NCBI RefSeq assembly: GCF_019100565.1
Contig: NZ_JAHRID010000001.1
Location: forward strand, 744,001 to 808,000
Direction of reading: 5' to 3'
From: Arsukibacterium indicum
GTDB lineage: Bacteria; Pseudomonadota; Gammaproteobacteria; Enterobacterales; Alteromonadaceae
Length of the DNA stretch: 64,000 bases
Shown here: positions 50,586 through 61,500 of the stretch, one piece after another
How the letters are laid out: every line of letters begins with the position of its first letter
How positions within the stretch are numbered: position 1 is the stretch's first letter
Made by a program: the position numbers and the translations under genes
Notes under the pieces: model-generated
Told to the model about the DNA's origin: nothing
Seen by the model: only the letters and a program-made list of their open reading frames with translations
The model's database searches: none

Positions 50586-50610
50586 AGCGAGCTGCGGCTC
50601 GCTGTTTTTA
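50586..50610 (+). terminator. Terminator after the mini-ORF
   Basis: AGCGAG-CTGCGG-CTCGCT followed by GTTTTTATT. It ends the structured locus 92 bp before the diguanylate cyclase start and may act as an attenuator if transcription is meant to continue. Confidence 0.8.
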
Positions 50611-50702
50611 TTCCCGATACCTGCAATAAAATACTGAAACAGAGATCGCATTTCCTTTTTTTACGGATATACTTAAATCTAAACAGCTTTTTTAACATTT
50701 AA

Positions 50703-52265
50703 ATGTTTAAGGTGCAGCCTTTGCAAGATGATCTGAAGCAGCAACTGGCCAATGCAATCAAAGCGCGTAAAACATTGGAAGACGCTTACGAAAGTCAGTT
50801 TAAAATCCTGGCTCAGTTTGTACTTCGGCTATCGTTGGTATGTAAAGGCGCAGATCTGGAACTGGACAACCGGTTGGCTAAACTACGCACGGAGTTAGCA
50901 AAAGGTACCGATCTTGAAAAATTGATCCCTTTTATAGCCGATACAAACCAAAGCCTGCAATTACTAGACGCCAAACAACAACGCGAAATTAAAGAGGTAC
51001 AGCAGCAGCTGAACCAGGCTGGCAAGTTATTGCAGCAACAAAAAGGCTTACCCGATCAGTTGCGCCGAGACCTGCGGTTATTGTTAACCAAAGTTGCTGA
51101 GCCGCCGTCCACTGTTCAGGCTTTTCTACCCCACTTAACCAGCCTGACCAACCTGTACCAAAGTGCGTTGCAATCTAAACAGCAAATTGAAGGTAACGCT
51201 GAGCAGGATGATGTACGCTATGGCCATATCTGCCGTCAAATCAGTGTCGAGCTGACAAATTTATTAAGTGAGCTGGCATTTGCTGAAAAAAGTGCACCGC
51301 AAATTACTCTTATCAGACAAAGCTTGCTTGATAACCTGTCGATAGAGGCGCTACTCGACGCCTGCTTGCAAACCATTACCGTTATTGTCGCCAGCATCAA
51401 TGAAGAACGCCTGTCTGCCGAGCATTTTTTGCTAAAACTAAATGATGCCTTATCATCAGTACAGCAAGCGGTAAGCCTTTCGTTAAAAAATGCTGATAAG
51501 CTGCACCAGAAACTGGATATTCTTAACCAGCAAATTGAACGACAAATTACCCAGCTGGGCCAAAGCACTAAAAGCGCTACCTCACTGGAACAGCTAAAAG
51601 ATCTGGTTACTCAGCGCTTAGGCAGTATCAGTGATGCGCTCAAGTCAAAAGAGAAGCTGGAAACAGAAGAGCGCCAGGCCATCCTGTTAACATTAAATGG
51701 AATGGAAGCAAGACTAAAAGAGCTGGAAGCCGAAGCTCAGACGTTCAGAACCAGACTGGCAGAACAAAACTTCCGTAGTTTACAGGACTCACTAACAGAA
51801 ATCCCCAACCGGGCAGCATTTGACGAGCGACTGGCACTGGAAATTAAACGCTGGCAACGTTACAAAAAACCGTTATGTATTGCGCTGGCCGATGTTGACA
51901 ATTTTAAAAGCATTAATGACAACTACGGCCATAGTGCAGGTGATAAAACTTTGAAAGTTATAGCAAAAGCTTTACAGCAAGGTTTACGTGAAACTGATTT
52001 TATTGCCCGTTATGGTGGTGAAGAGTTTGTTTTACTGTTTCCTGAAACAGCGCTGGATGAGCTTGACGCACCGCTGAACAAACTACGAGAAAAGATTAAA
52101 AGTATTGTATTTACCTTTAAAAGTCAGAAAGTCCCTATCACCATTTCCTTTGGGGCTAGCCAATTAACCGCTGAAGATACCAGCCGTCAGGTTTTTGATC
52201 GGGCAGACGAAGCACTGTATGAAGCTAAAAAAGCCGGCCGCGATCGGGTCATTTTGAAAACCTGA
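50703..52265 (+). CDS. Diguanylate cyclase with coiled-coil sensor region
   Basis: 520 aa. Residues 1-355 are helical and Gln/Leu-rich with several coiled-coil stretches and no membrane segment. The GGDEF domain (about 355-518) has the active G438-GEEF and an inhibitory I-site R429-ETD exactly five residues before it, so the enzyme should make c-di-GMP and be feedback inhibited. The start has no clear Shine-Dalgarno. A TATACT -10-like box lies near 50670. Signal sensed is unknown. Confidence 0.9.
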   Translation: MFKVQPLQDDLKQQLANAIKARKTLEDAYESQFKILAQFVLRLSLVCKGADLELDNRLAKLRTELAKGTDLEKLIPFIADTNQSLQLLDAKQQREIKEVQQQLNQAGKLLQQQKGLPDQLRRDLRLLLTKVAEPPSTVQAFLPHLTSLTNLYQSALQSKQQIEGNAEQDDVRYGHICRQISVELTNLLSELAFAEKSAPQITLIRQSLLDNLSIEALLDACLQTITVIVASINEERLSAEHFLLKLNDALSSVQQAVSLSLKNADKLHQKLDILNQQIERQITQLGQSTKSATSLEQLKDLVTQRLGSISDALKSKEKLETEERQAILLTLNGMEARLKELEAEAQTFRTRLAEQNFRSLQDSLTEIPNRAAFDERLALEIKRWQRYKKPLCIALADVDNFKSINDNYGHSAGDKTLKVIAKALQQGLRETDFIARYGGEEFVLLFPETALDELDAPLNKLREKIKSIVFTFKSQKVPITISFGASQLTAEDTSRQVFDRADEALYEAKKAGRDRVILKT

Positions 52266-52301
52266 CCCAGGTTCAGCACACAATCAGTATTGGAGTAACC
52301 G

Positions 52302-53660
52302 ATGCAGGTGCATTTAAACCCGTTAGGTGCCATGGATTTACTGTCTCAGCTTGAAGTTGAACGCTTAAAAAACAACACCGAATCAGAAGCCTTCGCGTTG
52401 TTTCGTAATTGCTGCCTGGCAGTGCTGAATGTCGGCAGCCACACCGACAGTTCAGCAGAAATATACGAACAATACAAAGACTTCAGCGTTAATTTACTTG
52501 CTCGTGAACGTGGCATTAAAATAGAGCTGACCAACCCCCCTGAAAGTGCCTTTGTCGATGGGGTAATTATTAAAGGTATTCATGAGCATCTTTTTGCCGT
52601 GCTCAGAGATATTTTGTTTTACCATACCCGTCGCTCAGCCGAGACGAAAGCGCGTGAACTGCTGGAGCCCCGACAGCTAACCCATACCGTATTTGATATT
52701 TTGCGTAACGCCAGAGTGGTTGATGCCACCCAAGTGCCCAGTATGATTGTCTGCTGGGGTGGCCATTCCATTAATGAAGTGGAATACGACTATACCAAAG
52801 AAGTCGGTTATCAGCTTGGCCTGCGCGGTCTGGATATTTGTACCGGATGTGGTCCCGGAGCCATGAAGGGCCCGATGAAAGGTGCAACCATCGGCCACAA
52901 TAAGCAAAGGATCCGCAACGGCCGTTATCTGGGCTTAACTGAACCGAGTATTATTGCCGCTGAGCCCCCCAACCCTATCGTTAACGAGCTGGTAATTCTG
53001 CCTGATATTGAAAAACGTCTGGAAGCCTTCGTTCGGGTAGCTCATGGCATTATTGTGTTTCCCGGTGGTGCAGGCACGGCAGAAGAGCTCCTTTACCTGC
53101 TGGGGATTATGCTTAAAAAAACCAATGAGGAACAACAACTTCCAATTATTCTGACCGGGCCCCGCCAGTCAGAAGCCTATTTTAATGAAATCGCTAGTTT
53201 TATTCAAAACACTCTGGGTGAAGAAGCACTACGTCTAGTTGACATTATTATTGACGACCCGGCTGGCGTGGCCCGAAAGTTAAAACAGGGCTGTGCTGAT
53301 GTACGCCAGTACCGTAAGTCGGTTGGCGACGCCTATCACTTTAACTGGACCTTAGATATTGACCCTCAGTTTCAGCAGCCTTTTATCCCGAATCACCAGA
53401 ATATGGCCGCACTCGACTTGCACCTGGAGCAAGACAAAGCGAAACTTGCTGCTAATTTACGACGCGCATTCTCGGGTATTGTTGCCGGCAATGTAAAAGA
53501 CGAAGGGATCCGGGCAATTCGCCAGCACGGGCCTTTTCAATTATCAGGAGAACCGGTACTGATGCAAATGATGGACACTCTACTCCAGGCCTTTGTTGAT
53601 CAGGGCAGAATGAAACTGCCCGGTACGGCTTATGTGCCGTGTTACAGGATCATTCGCTAG
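52302..53660 (+). CDS. ppnN: Nucleotide 5'-monophosphate nucleosidase PpnN
   Basis: 452 aa. The central LOG-type Rossmann domain has CWGGHSINEVEYDYTKEVGY, CTGCGPGAMKGPMKGAT and FPGGAGTAEELLYLLG. The flanking N- and C-terminal regions match PpnN (YgdH). It hydrolyses nucleoside monophosphates to base and ribose phosphate and is bound by (p)ppGpp in E. coli. Followed by xni. Confidence 0.93.
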   Translation: MQVHLNPLGAMDLLSQLEVERLKNNTESEAFALFRNCCLAVLNVGSHTDSSAEIYEQYKDFSVNLLARERGIKIELTNPPESAFVDGVIIKGIHEHLFAVLRDILFYHTRRSAETKARELLEPRQLTHTVFDILRNARVVDATQVPSMIVCWGGHSINEVEYDYTKEVGYQLGLRGLDICTGCGPGAMKGPMKGATIGHNKQRIRNGRYLGLTEPSIIAAEPPNPIVNELVILPDIEKRLEAFVRVAHGIIVFPGGAGTAEELLYLLGIMLKKTNEEQQLPIILTGPRQSEAYFNEIASFIQNTLGEEALRLVDIIIDDPAGVARKLKQGCADVRQYRKSVGDAYHFNWTLDIDPQFQQPFIPNHQNMAALDLHLEQDKAKLAANLRRAFSGIVAGNVKDEGIRAIRQHGPFQLSGEPVLMQMMDTLLQAFVDQGRMKLPGTAYVPCYRIIR

Positions 53661-53662
53661 CT

Positions 53663-54478
53663 ATGATGCACCTGGTATTAATTGATGCGTTAAACCTGAT
53701 CCGACGCTTGTATGCCGTGCAGGAAAGGCCCTATCTGCCGTTACCAGAGCAAGTGACGGACGGTACCCGACAACAAATAATAAATAATACCAGAAACATG
53801 GTAGTACAGGCGCTGCAAAGACTACGGCTTGAGTTAGCACCAAGCCATGCGTTACTGGTATTTGACGGCCGTGACAGTCAGTGGCGTCAGCAACGCTGTC
53901 CAGAATACAAAGCGAATCGCAAGCCAATGCCGACAATATTGGCAGAAGCTCTACCTGCGTTGGAGCAGGCTGCTGAGCAGCATGGTTTTCGCTGCTTTAC
54001 CGACGCAACCCTTGAAGCAGATGATGTTATCGCCAGTATTGCCAGTAAGTTAAACCAGCATCAGCAGCAGGTAACTATTGTATCTACTGATAAAGGCTTT
54101 CTACCCCTGCTAAACCAGGGCATCCGGGTTTACGATCCTTTTGCCCGGCAGCAACTCACCCCGGCAGATGTAGAAAAAAAATTTGGTGTAGCACCAGAGC
54201 AACTGGTCCGACTCTGGAGTCTGACTGGTGACAGCACCAACAACATTGCAGGTGTCAGCGGTGTGGGCCCTAAAACGGCATTAGAGCTGATGGCATTGGG
54301 GGAAACCCTGACTGAGGCACTGGCCCACCCCGATTGCCCCAGAAAACTTCGCGACAAAATACTTAGTCACAAAGATGCTATCGTCAGCTACATGCAGGTT
54401 TTAAGTTTGCAGACAACTCTGGAGCTAGGCCTGAATTTGCAGGCATTAAGGTTGCCAGAGCAGGTACAGGAACAGTGA
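53663..54478 (+). CDS. xni: Flap endonuclease Xni
   Basis: 271 aa from the ATG at 53663, two bases after the ppnN stop; an in-frame extension to 53639 lies inside ppnN. LVLIDALNLIRRLYAVQ, LLVFDGRDSQWRQQRCPEYK and ATLEADDVIASIA, the STDKGFLPLL strand and the VSGVGPKTALELM helix-hairpin-helix are those of Xni/ExoIX. It acts on 5' flaps. It overlaps the DUF3192 gene by 4 bp. Confidence 0.92.
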   Translation: MMHLVLIDALNLIRRLYAVQERPYLPLPEQVTDGTRQQIINNTRNMVVQALQRLRLELAPSHALLVFDGRDSQWRQQRCPEYKANRKPMPTILAEALPALEQAAEQHGFRCFTDATLEADDVIASIASKLNQHQQQVTIVSTDKGFLPLLNQGIRVYDPFARQQLTPADVEKKFGVAPEQLVRLWSLTGDSTNNIAGVSGVGPKTALELMALGETLTEALAHPDCPRKLRDKILSHKDAIVSYMQVLSLQTTLELGLNLQALRLPEQVQEQ

Positions 54479-54876
54479 TGAATATAAAGCCTGTATTGTT
54501 ATTTTTTGGTGGGTTCGCGGTATATGCGTTGCTTACCGTCAGCGTGCTGTTGTTTTATAAAGATGACCCGGCGCAAATGACCTGGCAACACCGTGATAGT
54601 TTTAATGCCAAAGTCATAGGTCGTTATAAGCTATCTGACAACCATACTCAGGACGATGTAACAGCTCGCCTCGGCGGCCCCGATATTACTGAAGCGGTGC
54701 AGCTGAATGGCCAGGTATATCAGTTAATGTTCTACCGCACACAACGCAAACTACCCGATGGTATTACCACCGAAGATGAATGCACGGCCCTGCTATTCGT
54801 AAACCGACGGTTAGTCGCCATCGGCGATATTGCGGTAAGCCAATATCAGCAATATGTGAACAATGGCAACAGCTGA
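54475..54876 (+). CDS. DUF3192 membrane-anchored protein
   Basis: 133 aa. One N-terminal membrane helix (about 5-24) without lipobox is followed by DDVTARLGGPDITEAVQLNG, VYQLMFYRTQRKLPDGITTE and DECTALLFVNRRLVAIGD, the DUF3192 domain also seen at 47200-47568. Overlaps xni and the next gene by short stretches, so it is in one operon with them. Confidence 0.82.
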   Translation: MMNIKPVLLFFGGFAVYALLTVSVLLFYKDDPAQMTWQHRDSFNAKVIGRYKLSDNHTQDDVTARLGGPDITEAVQLNGQVYQLMFYRTQRKLPDGITTEDECTALLFVNRRLVAIGDIAVSQYQQYVNNGNS

Positions 54877-56551
54877 CAGACAATGGCCTCAGTTCTACTT
54901 GGGTATACAGCAGCTTAAACAGCTGCGTCCCAAGCCCACTGTTGCGGCATCAGAAGCGATGCCTGCTCTGCTGCAACGCACTGCAGAGCTATGTTCATTA
55001 TTTATTGAATTAGCTAATGATAATGCTGCCGGTATCATGGCGCAGCTTAATCTAAGCCCGCGTCCGCTACCACTTTATCTTGCCAGAATAGTAAAAATGC
55101 TGGCCCTGGCGCTAATTCTGAGCAGATGTTATAGCTGGCAACGCCAACGCACTGAGCAGTTGTTGCAGACATTGCTGAATACTGCAGTGTTTGCTGATGA
55201 TAGTGTAACCTCGCAGCAGGCCTGGGTCCGCACAGCAAAAGCACTGCAGCAGTACGATCAGCAACATCCGCAGTTACCACTGCTTATTGGCGCATGCAAC
55301 AGTCAACGGCAACCGCCCTGGCAACTCCACCCCGATGGCCCCCTGCTGGCGCTGGTAAGCCAACTGGCCGAAAAGATGCTACCGGAAACCGGCAGTCAAC
55401 CCGGCCTGTCGCAACTACTAAACCAATACCTTAGCCACCAGGCTGGCGTCGACAAAAGTAAATGGTATTGCCTGCTGCTGCAGCTCTCACAAACCAACGC
55501 CCTGCCCGGCCGTTTTGCCAGGAACAAAACCTCCCGCAACTTAACGCACTACTGGTTTATCATTGGCCAGGTTGAGAACATTGATACGGCTAAGCAAGCT
55601 GAGCAGACAGCTCAGGTTTATGTCAGACAGTTCGACCCTGCCAGCAAGTCGATTGGCCACGAGGTACACCAGATGCCGCTGGCTGAACTCGCTCTGCTAA
55701 GCCCGCAATATTTTAAAGATTTTAACTGGCTGGGGTTCATTGAACGGGATAACACCTTGCTGCCTGCCATTGCAGACAATTCTCTCAGCAACTGCGTTAA
55801 CCAATCATTGTTTGCCAGGCTTACCGGGCTGAGCGTCAGTAAACAAGTACAGATGCTGGAACAGCGACCGCTGATAAGCCAGTTTTTACAGCGGAACGCA
55901 GCCAGCATCAGCCGGCAACAACTGCCCGTTAACCGACTGCGGCATGCCATTACAATGCTGGGGCAAGACGCTTTACAAAGTTGGGTAGCTCAGGCCGAGG
56001 TATATCAGTATTGTCAGCAGCAGGGGCATCCCCATCAAAGCTGGCTGGAGCAATTACAACACTGCCTGATTCAGGCGCTGCATCTGCTAAGTTCTGCCAC
56101 GCCCCGGCCAATTGCATTGAGTAAGGCTGGTGTTATCGCTCGTTGCGCCAGTGTCAGTATCTGGCAAGAGCCTGCTCTTTTTCAAACTGCACTGGCACGA
56201 CAAGTCCGGCAGCAACCGTTACTGGGTATCTATATTCAGCAGCATATCTGGCGTTCAGCAAGCTACCCTGAGCTAACCCGGCAACTGTTGGAACACTATC
56301 AGCATCCTGACTGGGCCCTGGCAATCCAGGGCTGGCACAGCCAGCGTCCTGGTACATTAGCATTGTTGCTTCGTCTTAGCTGGCAACTCACTATGGCTGT
56401 GTTTATTGCCGATGAGGTCAGCGAGCAGCGGCTTACTGCATTATTGCCCGCAGCAGCTGGTCAGCTTGCATTACCAAAGCAACCTGTAACGTACTGGCAA
56501 CAGCAGTTAATTGCAGCAAGTCAATGTTACTATCCATTACCAGAAATGTAG
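54863..56551 (+). CDS. Hypothetical protein with a faint HDOD-like segment
   Basis: 562 aa, rich in Leu and Gln, with no membrane segments. Residues about 340-390 (RNAASISRQQLPVNRLRHAI, then TMLGQDALQSWV) recall the HDOD signalling domain, in which 'I..LRHA..MLG...L' is common, but the usual histidines are not evident. The rest is helical and unassigned. The start overlaps the DUF3192 gene by 14 bp. Likely a lineage-specific regulator or scaffold; this is a guess. Confidence 0.6.
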   Translation: MATADRQWPQFYLGIQQLKQLRPKPTVAASEAMPALLQRTAELCSLFIELANDNAAGIMAQLNLSPRPLPLYLARIVKMLALALILSRCYSWQRQRTEQLLQTLLNTAVFADDSVTSQQAWVRTAKALQQYDQQHPQLPLLIGACNSQRQPPWQLHPDGPLLALVSQLAEKMLPETGSQPGLSQLLNQYLSHQAGVDKSKWYCLLLQLSQTNALPGRFARNKTSRNLTHYWFIIGQVENIDTAKQAEQTAQVYVRQFDPASKSIGHEVHQMPLAELALLSPQYFKDFNWLGFIERDNTLLPAIADNSLSNCVNQSLFARLTGLSVSKQVQMLEQRPLISQFLQRNAASISRQQLPVNRLRHAITMLGQDALQSWVAQAEVYQYCQQQGHPHQSWLEQLQHCLIQALHLLSSATPRPIALSKAGVIARCASVSIWQEPALFQTALARQVRQQPLLGIYIQQHIWRSASYPELTRQLLEHYQHPDWALAIQGWHSQRPGTLALLLRLSWQLTMAVFIADEVSEQRLTALLPAAAGQLALPKQPVTYWQQQLIAASQCYYPLPEM

Positions 56552-56709
56552 TTTAATTACATCATTCAGCAAGGTTATAGTGGGAATAACGCCTGCTTCT
56601 ACCGTAAGTTTCCTCCAAACTGGCGAAATAACCCTGAAAATGCTATATTTCCGCGATTCCAGACGGAAAGCGTCTGCCAGTATTCCCCCTTTAACACCCT
56701 GAGGAACCC

Positions 56710-57717
56710 ATGAGTAAGCAAACCATTACTGTCATTAAAGGTGATGGCATAGGCCCGAGTATTGTTGAGGCTGCCATTGAAGTATTGACCAAAGCCGGTT
56801 GTGATTTTGACTACGAGTATGTTGATGCCGGCCTGACGGCACTGGAGCAGACTGGCGAGCTGTTGCCACAGACTACCTTAGATGCCATAGCCCGCAATAA
56901 GATCACTTTAAAGGGTCCACTTACCACACCGGTAGGTGAAGGCTTTACCTCAATCAATGTAACGCTTAGAAAAAAATTCAGCCTGTATGCCAATGTACGG
57001 CCGGTCATTTCATTTAAAGGCACCAAAGCCCGCTATGAAAATATTGATATTATAACGATCCGTGAAAACACCGAAGGAATGTACTCTGGCCACCGGCAGC
57101 AGGTATCAGAAGATGGTCTGATAGCCGAAGCCAGCAGCATCATTACCCGGGAAGGGGCTGAGCGAATTGCCGTATTTGCTTTTGAAACCGCGCTGCGTGA
57201 GAACCGTAAAAAAGTCACCATTGTTCACAAAGCCAATATCTTGAAATCAACTTCGGGCTTATTTTTGAAAACAGCAAGGGAAGTTGCAGCCCGTTACCCG
57301 GATATTGAAGCCCAGGAAATGATTGTTGATAACGCCTGTATGCAGTTGGTGATGAACCCGCAACAGTTCGATGTTATCGTTACTACCAACTTGTTTGGTG
57401 ATATTTTATCAGACTTGTGCGCTGGTTTAGTAGGCGGCTTAGGTATGGCACCCGGTGCTAATATAGGTAAAGACTGCGCTATTTTTGAAGCAGTACACGG
57501 CAGTGCTCCGGATATTGCCGGCAAAAACCTGGCTAACCCCAGCTCGGTTATTCTGGCGTCGATTCAGATGCTCGAATACCTGCAGATGCAGGACAAAGCA
57601 GAGAAAATCCGCTCGGCCCTGGCTGATGTGATTGCCAGTGGTGATCGCACGACCCGCGACTTAGGCGGCAGCTTTGGTACTACTGATTTTACCGCTGCAA
57701 TGTTAGAAAGGTTATAA
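56710..57717 (+). CDS. Isocitrate dehydrogenase, NAD-type
   Basis: 335 aa. [19 protein letters not shown], the substrate loop [29 protein letters not shown] and [19 protein letters not shown] are the short NAD-dependent isocitrate/isopropylmalate dehydrogenase set. The SINVTLRK form favours isocitrate over isopropylmalate. It oxidises isocitrate to 2-oxoglutarate in the TCA cycle. Ends just before a bidirectional terminator. Confidence 0.9.
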   Translation: MSKQTITVIKGDGIGPSIVEAAIEVLTKAGCDFDYEYVDAGLTALEQTGELLPQTTLDAIARNKITLKGPLTTPVGEGFTSINVTLRKKFSLYANVRPVISFKGTKARYENIDIITIRENTEGMYSGHRQQVSEDGLIAEASSIITREGAERIAVFAFETALRENRKKVTIVHKANILKSTSGLFLKTAREVAARYPDIEAQEMIVDNACMQLVMNPQQFDVIVTTNLFGDILSDLCAGLVGGLGMAPGANIGKDCAIFEAVHGSAPDIAGKNLANPSSVILASIQMLEYLQMQDKAEKIRSALADVIASGDRTTRDLGGSFGTTDFTAAMLERL

Positions 57718-57729
57718 TCGTCATACCAC

Positions 57730-57763
57730 AAAAAATAGCCACCTTTTGGTGGCTATTTTTTTT
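57730..57763. terminator. Bidirectional terminator after isocitrate dehydrogenase
   Basis: AAAAAATAGCCACC-TTTT-GGTGGCTATTTTTT, a perfect hairpin with A and T runs on either side, 12 bp after the stop. Confidence 0.92.
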
Positions 57764-57787
57764 AACTATTGTCGCACAGGAGCAAAT

Positions 57788-58006
57788 ATGAGCCAGCAAC
57801 AAAATAACCCGTTACACGGCATTAAGCTGGAGCAAATTGTCACCGCTCTGGTTGACCATTACGGCTGGCCTGAACTGGCGAAACGTATAGATATCAACTG
57901 CTTTAAAACCGACCCATCAGTAAAAAGCAGCCTGAAGTTTTTACGCCGCACCCCCTGGGCCCGTGAAAAGACCGAAGCATTGTTTATTGCCACCAACTTT
58001 TCATAA
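57788..58006 (+). CDS. VF530 family DNA-binding protein
   Basis: 72 aa from the ATG at 57788 with AGGAG upstream; a longer frame runs through the terminator. [40 protein letters not shown] and [12 protein letters not shown] match VF530 (DUF2132), a small fold reported to bind DNA in Vibrio structures. Cellular role unknown. Confidence 0.9.
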   Translation: MSQQQNNPLHGIKLEQIVTALVDHYGWPELAKRIDINCFKTDPSVKSSLKFLRRTPWAREKTEALFIATNFS

Positions 58007-58512
58007 TAAGTTTCAGCAAAAATTTTATAAGTAACTTTCAACAATATGACAGGCTAACTTAGCAGTTTACTTCGCTAACGCGCCAATTTAATACATATAA
58101 AATTCATATTTATTACCTGTAATTCACAATGTTTCATTTTCACAAAATTATCCTGTTTTAACTATCGCATATTTGCAGTTTTAATATCGGTGTCTTGCCT
58201 GTTACCCGCCAGATAAACTGTCAAACATTTTTACATGTTTAAACTTTTTCCATGGTTAAAATTTAAACAAATTCTGAAAAACAATCACTTAATTAGTTGG
58301 CGCAAATATTGCGTCATTTCCCGCCAGCACCCCCCCAAACTAAATGAAGTGTAAAACAATAAAATTAAACAATTATTAACAACCATCAAAACTTTTAGCT
58401 ATGCAGAACTTGCTGCTTCTGATTGCTAACTGAGCTGTGTTGTACAGTTGGGATTGAAAGATAATTTGTCTGCGTAACCTAAAGATCGTAATGATGTAAA
58501 TGGGAGAAGCAA
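58007..58512. other. AT-rich intergenic region before the subtilase
   Basis: About 505 bp with no gene. It holds a C-run near 58330 and a CGCAA-ATA-TTGCG inverted repeat (58301-58313) that may be a regulator site. A long leader or promoter region for the protease gene is likely. I see no RNA gene or clear sigma-70 promoter. Confidence 0.5.
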
Positions 58513-61500
58513 ATGAAAACAAAAAAATACCTGTTAGGTGTTGCATTATCAGCGGCCCTGGCGAGTACCTACGCAAATGCGAACGCATCGCCACATATTA
58601 TCCAGGTAGATTCCAGTCAACTCAGCGCAGCAGAAACCGTCCCGGTTGTTCCGGCAGTGTCTGGCATGTATATCGTTGAGTTGAAAGGCCCAACGGCAAT
58701 TAACATGGCCACCCAACTGGGTGAGCTTATTCCCAGCAACCAGTTGGTTGCCACTATAGGCAATAATTACAATGCCAACTCGCCGAAAATTAAGGCCTAT
58801 GTTGCTGCTGTAAAAGCTAAGCAGGCTTCAGTTGCAGCGGAAGTAGGCGCTCCAGAAGTGCTGCACAATTACGCTCATACATTTAACGGCTTCTCTGCCC
58901 GCTTAACACCAGCCCAATTAAAAGCCATCAGCAGTCACCCCGATGTTGCAGCAGTTTATCCAGACGAAGTACATTTTCTGCAAACCGCTAATACCCCAAA
59001 GTTTTTGGGGTTAGTCAGTGATGCCGGCGATGGCTTGCACGATAGCGGCATTTTAGGTGAAGACGTTATTGTTGGTATTCTGGATTCCGGTATCTGGCCT
59101 GAAAACCCCTCATTCAGTGACGCGGCAACCAGCGCAGCCAATACTTATGGGCCGGCTCCCGCGGGATGGGAAGACAAATGTAACGTGGGTAGCGTTGGCT
59201 CTTTTGTTCGTGATGGTGTAGTTATCTATGACGACTCCACTGCACCTGAGGACGAGTTTACATGTAATAATAAGCTGATTGGTGCGCGTTATTTCGGTAG
59301 CACTTTCTCAAGCGTGTACGAAATGCAATTTGGTTTAGGCGAGTTTGCTTCTGCCAGAGACGCCGATGGCCACGGTAGTCATACAGCATCAACAGCAGCA
59401 GGTAATGCTGGTGTAACCGCTGTTTTAAGCGGCACCGAAGTAGGTTCAGTTTCCGGTATTGCGCCGCGGGCGCGCGTTGCTGCATACAAAGTATGCTGGA
59501 ATGCCAACTATGTCAGTCCGGCAGGAGTTAACGAACGAGGTTGTTTCTTCGGTGACAGCCTTGCCGCGATAGATCAGGCTGTAGTAGATGGCGTCGACGT
59601 GTTGAATTACTCAATAGGTAACTCGCAGGCGATAAACAGTCCGGTCTATAATGCTTCTCTTAGTGCCGCCAATGCAGGTGTGTTCTTCTCAGCCTCTGCT
59701 GGTAACAGCGGCCCGACAGCAGCGACGGTAAGTAACATTGCCCCCTGGATTGCAACAGTTGCAGCATCCACTTATGACGGTGTATCTGCCGCAATTGGTA
59801 AACAGCTCAATGTTAACAGTGGTGTATTAGCACCGACTTCTTTCTTTTCAGTTCCTGCAGTCATAGGTACAGCATTACCTGAGGGTGGTTTGACTGCCGA
59901 TTTAGGTGTTGCAGACCCAGTGCTTGCTTGCGGACCGCTAAGCAATGACTTAACAGGCAAAATTGCCCTTATTTCCCGCGGTGAATGTAACTTCACTGTC
60001 AAAATGGCGAATGCAGAAGCAGCAGGCGCAATTGGGGTTGTTGTCTATACCCTCAGTGGCACACCTATTCCGATGGGTGGCACTGATCCGGGTATTGGAA
60101 TTCCGGGGGTAATGGTATTCAATGCAGATGGCTTAGCGCTTGTTGATAGCGTAAATGCAGGCACTACCAATGTGACAATGTCACAGTACGGTGCTGCTAC
60201 CGATGCAATTGAAGTGGGTAACATCATGGCGAGCTTCTCGTCACGCGGCGTAAATACCCAAACTGGCGATATCCTTAAGCCTGATATTACCGCTCCGGGC
60301 GTGCGGATTTTAGCAGCTTCCAGTCCAGAGCAATTACAATTTGGTGGCAATCCGCAAGGAGAGAACTTCGAGTACCTGCAAGGCACGTCAATGTCCAGCC
60401 CACATATTGCCGGTATGGCGGCATTGTTAGCAGGTCAGTATCCAACCTGGACCCCAGCGCAAATTAAATCAGCGATAATGACTACGGCTCGCCAGAACCT
60501 TGTCAAAGAAAATGGTATCACGCCTGCTGATCCGTTTGATTTCGGTGCCGGCCATGTGGCTCCGGCGCAGTCATTAAATCCTGGCTTAGTTTATAGTGCT
60601 AACTTAGGTGATTACCTTGGCTTCCTTTGTGGGCAAGGCGAAGCAGGCTTAGTGTCCTCTGCCCGGTTTGGTGCTGATTGTAACGAAATCGCTGACGCGG
60701 GTTTTGCAACCGACGCAAGTCAGTTGAACTACCCTTCAATTGCAATTGCCGAACTTGCGGGCACTGAAACCATTTCCCGTACGGTAACCGACGTATCGGG
60801 TAATGGTGGTACTTACAATGTCGTGGTTAATGCGCCTGAAGGTACAACTGTTTCAGTGGCAACCTTTGATGCTGCCGGCAACCCTATCCCAAGCGGACTG
60901 TTGGAAGTAGCACCAGGCGGTACAGCAAGCTACAGCTTAACCTTTAACTCGGTGCCAGGCTTCCCGGTTAATGAATGGGTGTTTGGTGATGTAACCCTTG
61001 AACGTACTGACGGTTTAACGGTTCGTAGCCCTATTGCCGTGAATCAGGTACCGACGCAAACGATTATTGTACCTGAACTACTGTCGTTAGAGTTAAACCG
61101 CGGCCGCGCGTTGTTCTTTGTTGAAACCTTGTATTCAGGTAGCTTTGGCGTCGAACATCAGGGTTTAACTTTACCCTTTGGTGTAAACAAAACCTCGCCC
61201 AGCAACCCTGGCGCATTTAACTTTGGTATAAACGTAAGTTCGCCAACTTATTACACTGCATTTGGTGTACCTGAAGGTGCAACTTTACTAAGAATAAGCA
61301 CCCGTGATGCTCTGGTAAGTGTACCGGGTACCAACTTAGACTTGGTGCTATACACCTGCGTGCCAACTCCAACCGGAAATAGTTGCTCACCTCTGCAGAG
61401 CTCAACAGGTCCGGATGCCAACGAAGACATGATCATTGTTAACCCGGTAAATACCGTGAACAGTGGTCTTAGCTTCTATCTGTTGTTTGTCCAGGGTGTA

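Noticed and set aside
53639-53662. Upstream start for Xni inside ppnN
   Set aside because: The family N-terminus begins MHLVLIDALNLIRR. The earlier residues come from the end of ppnN.
57746-57787. Upstream start for the VF530 gene
   Set aside because: It would place codons in the isocitrate dehydrogenase terminator. The ATG at 57788 has a good AGGAG site.
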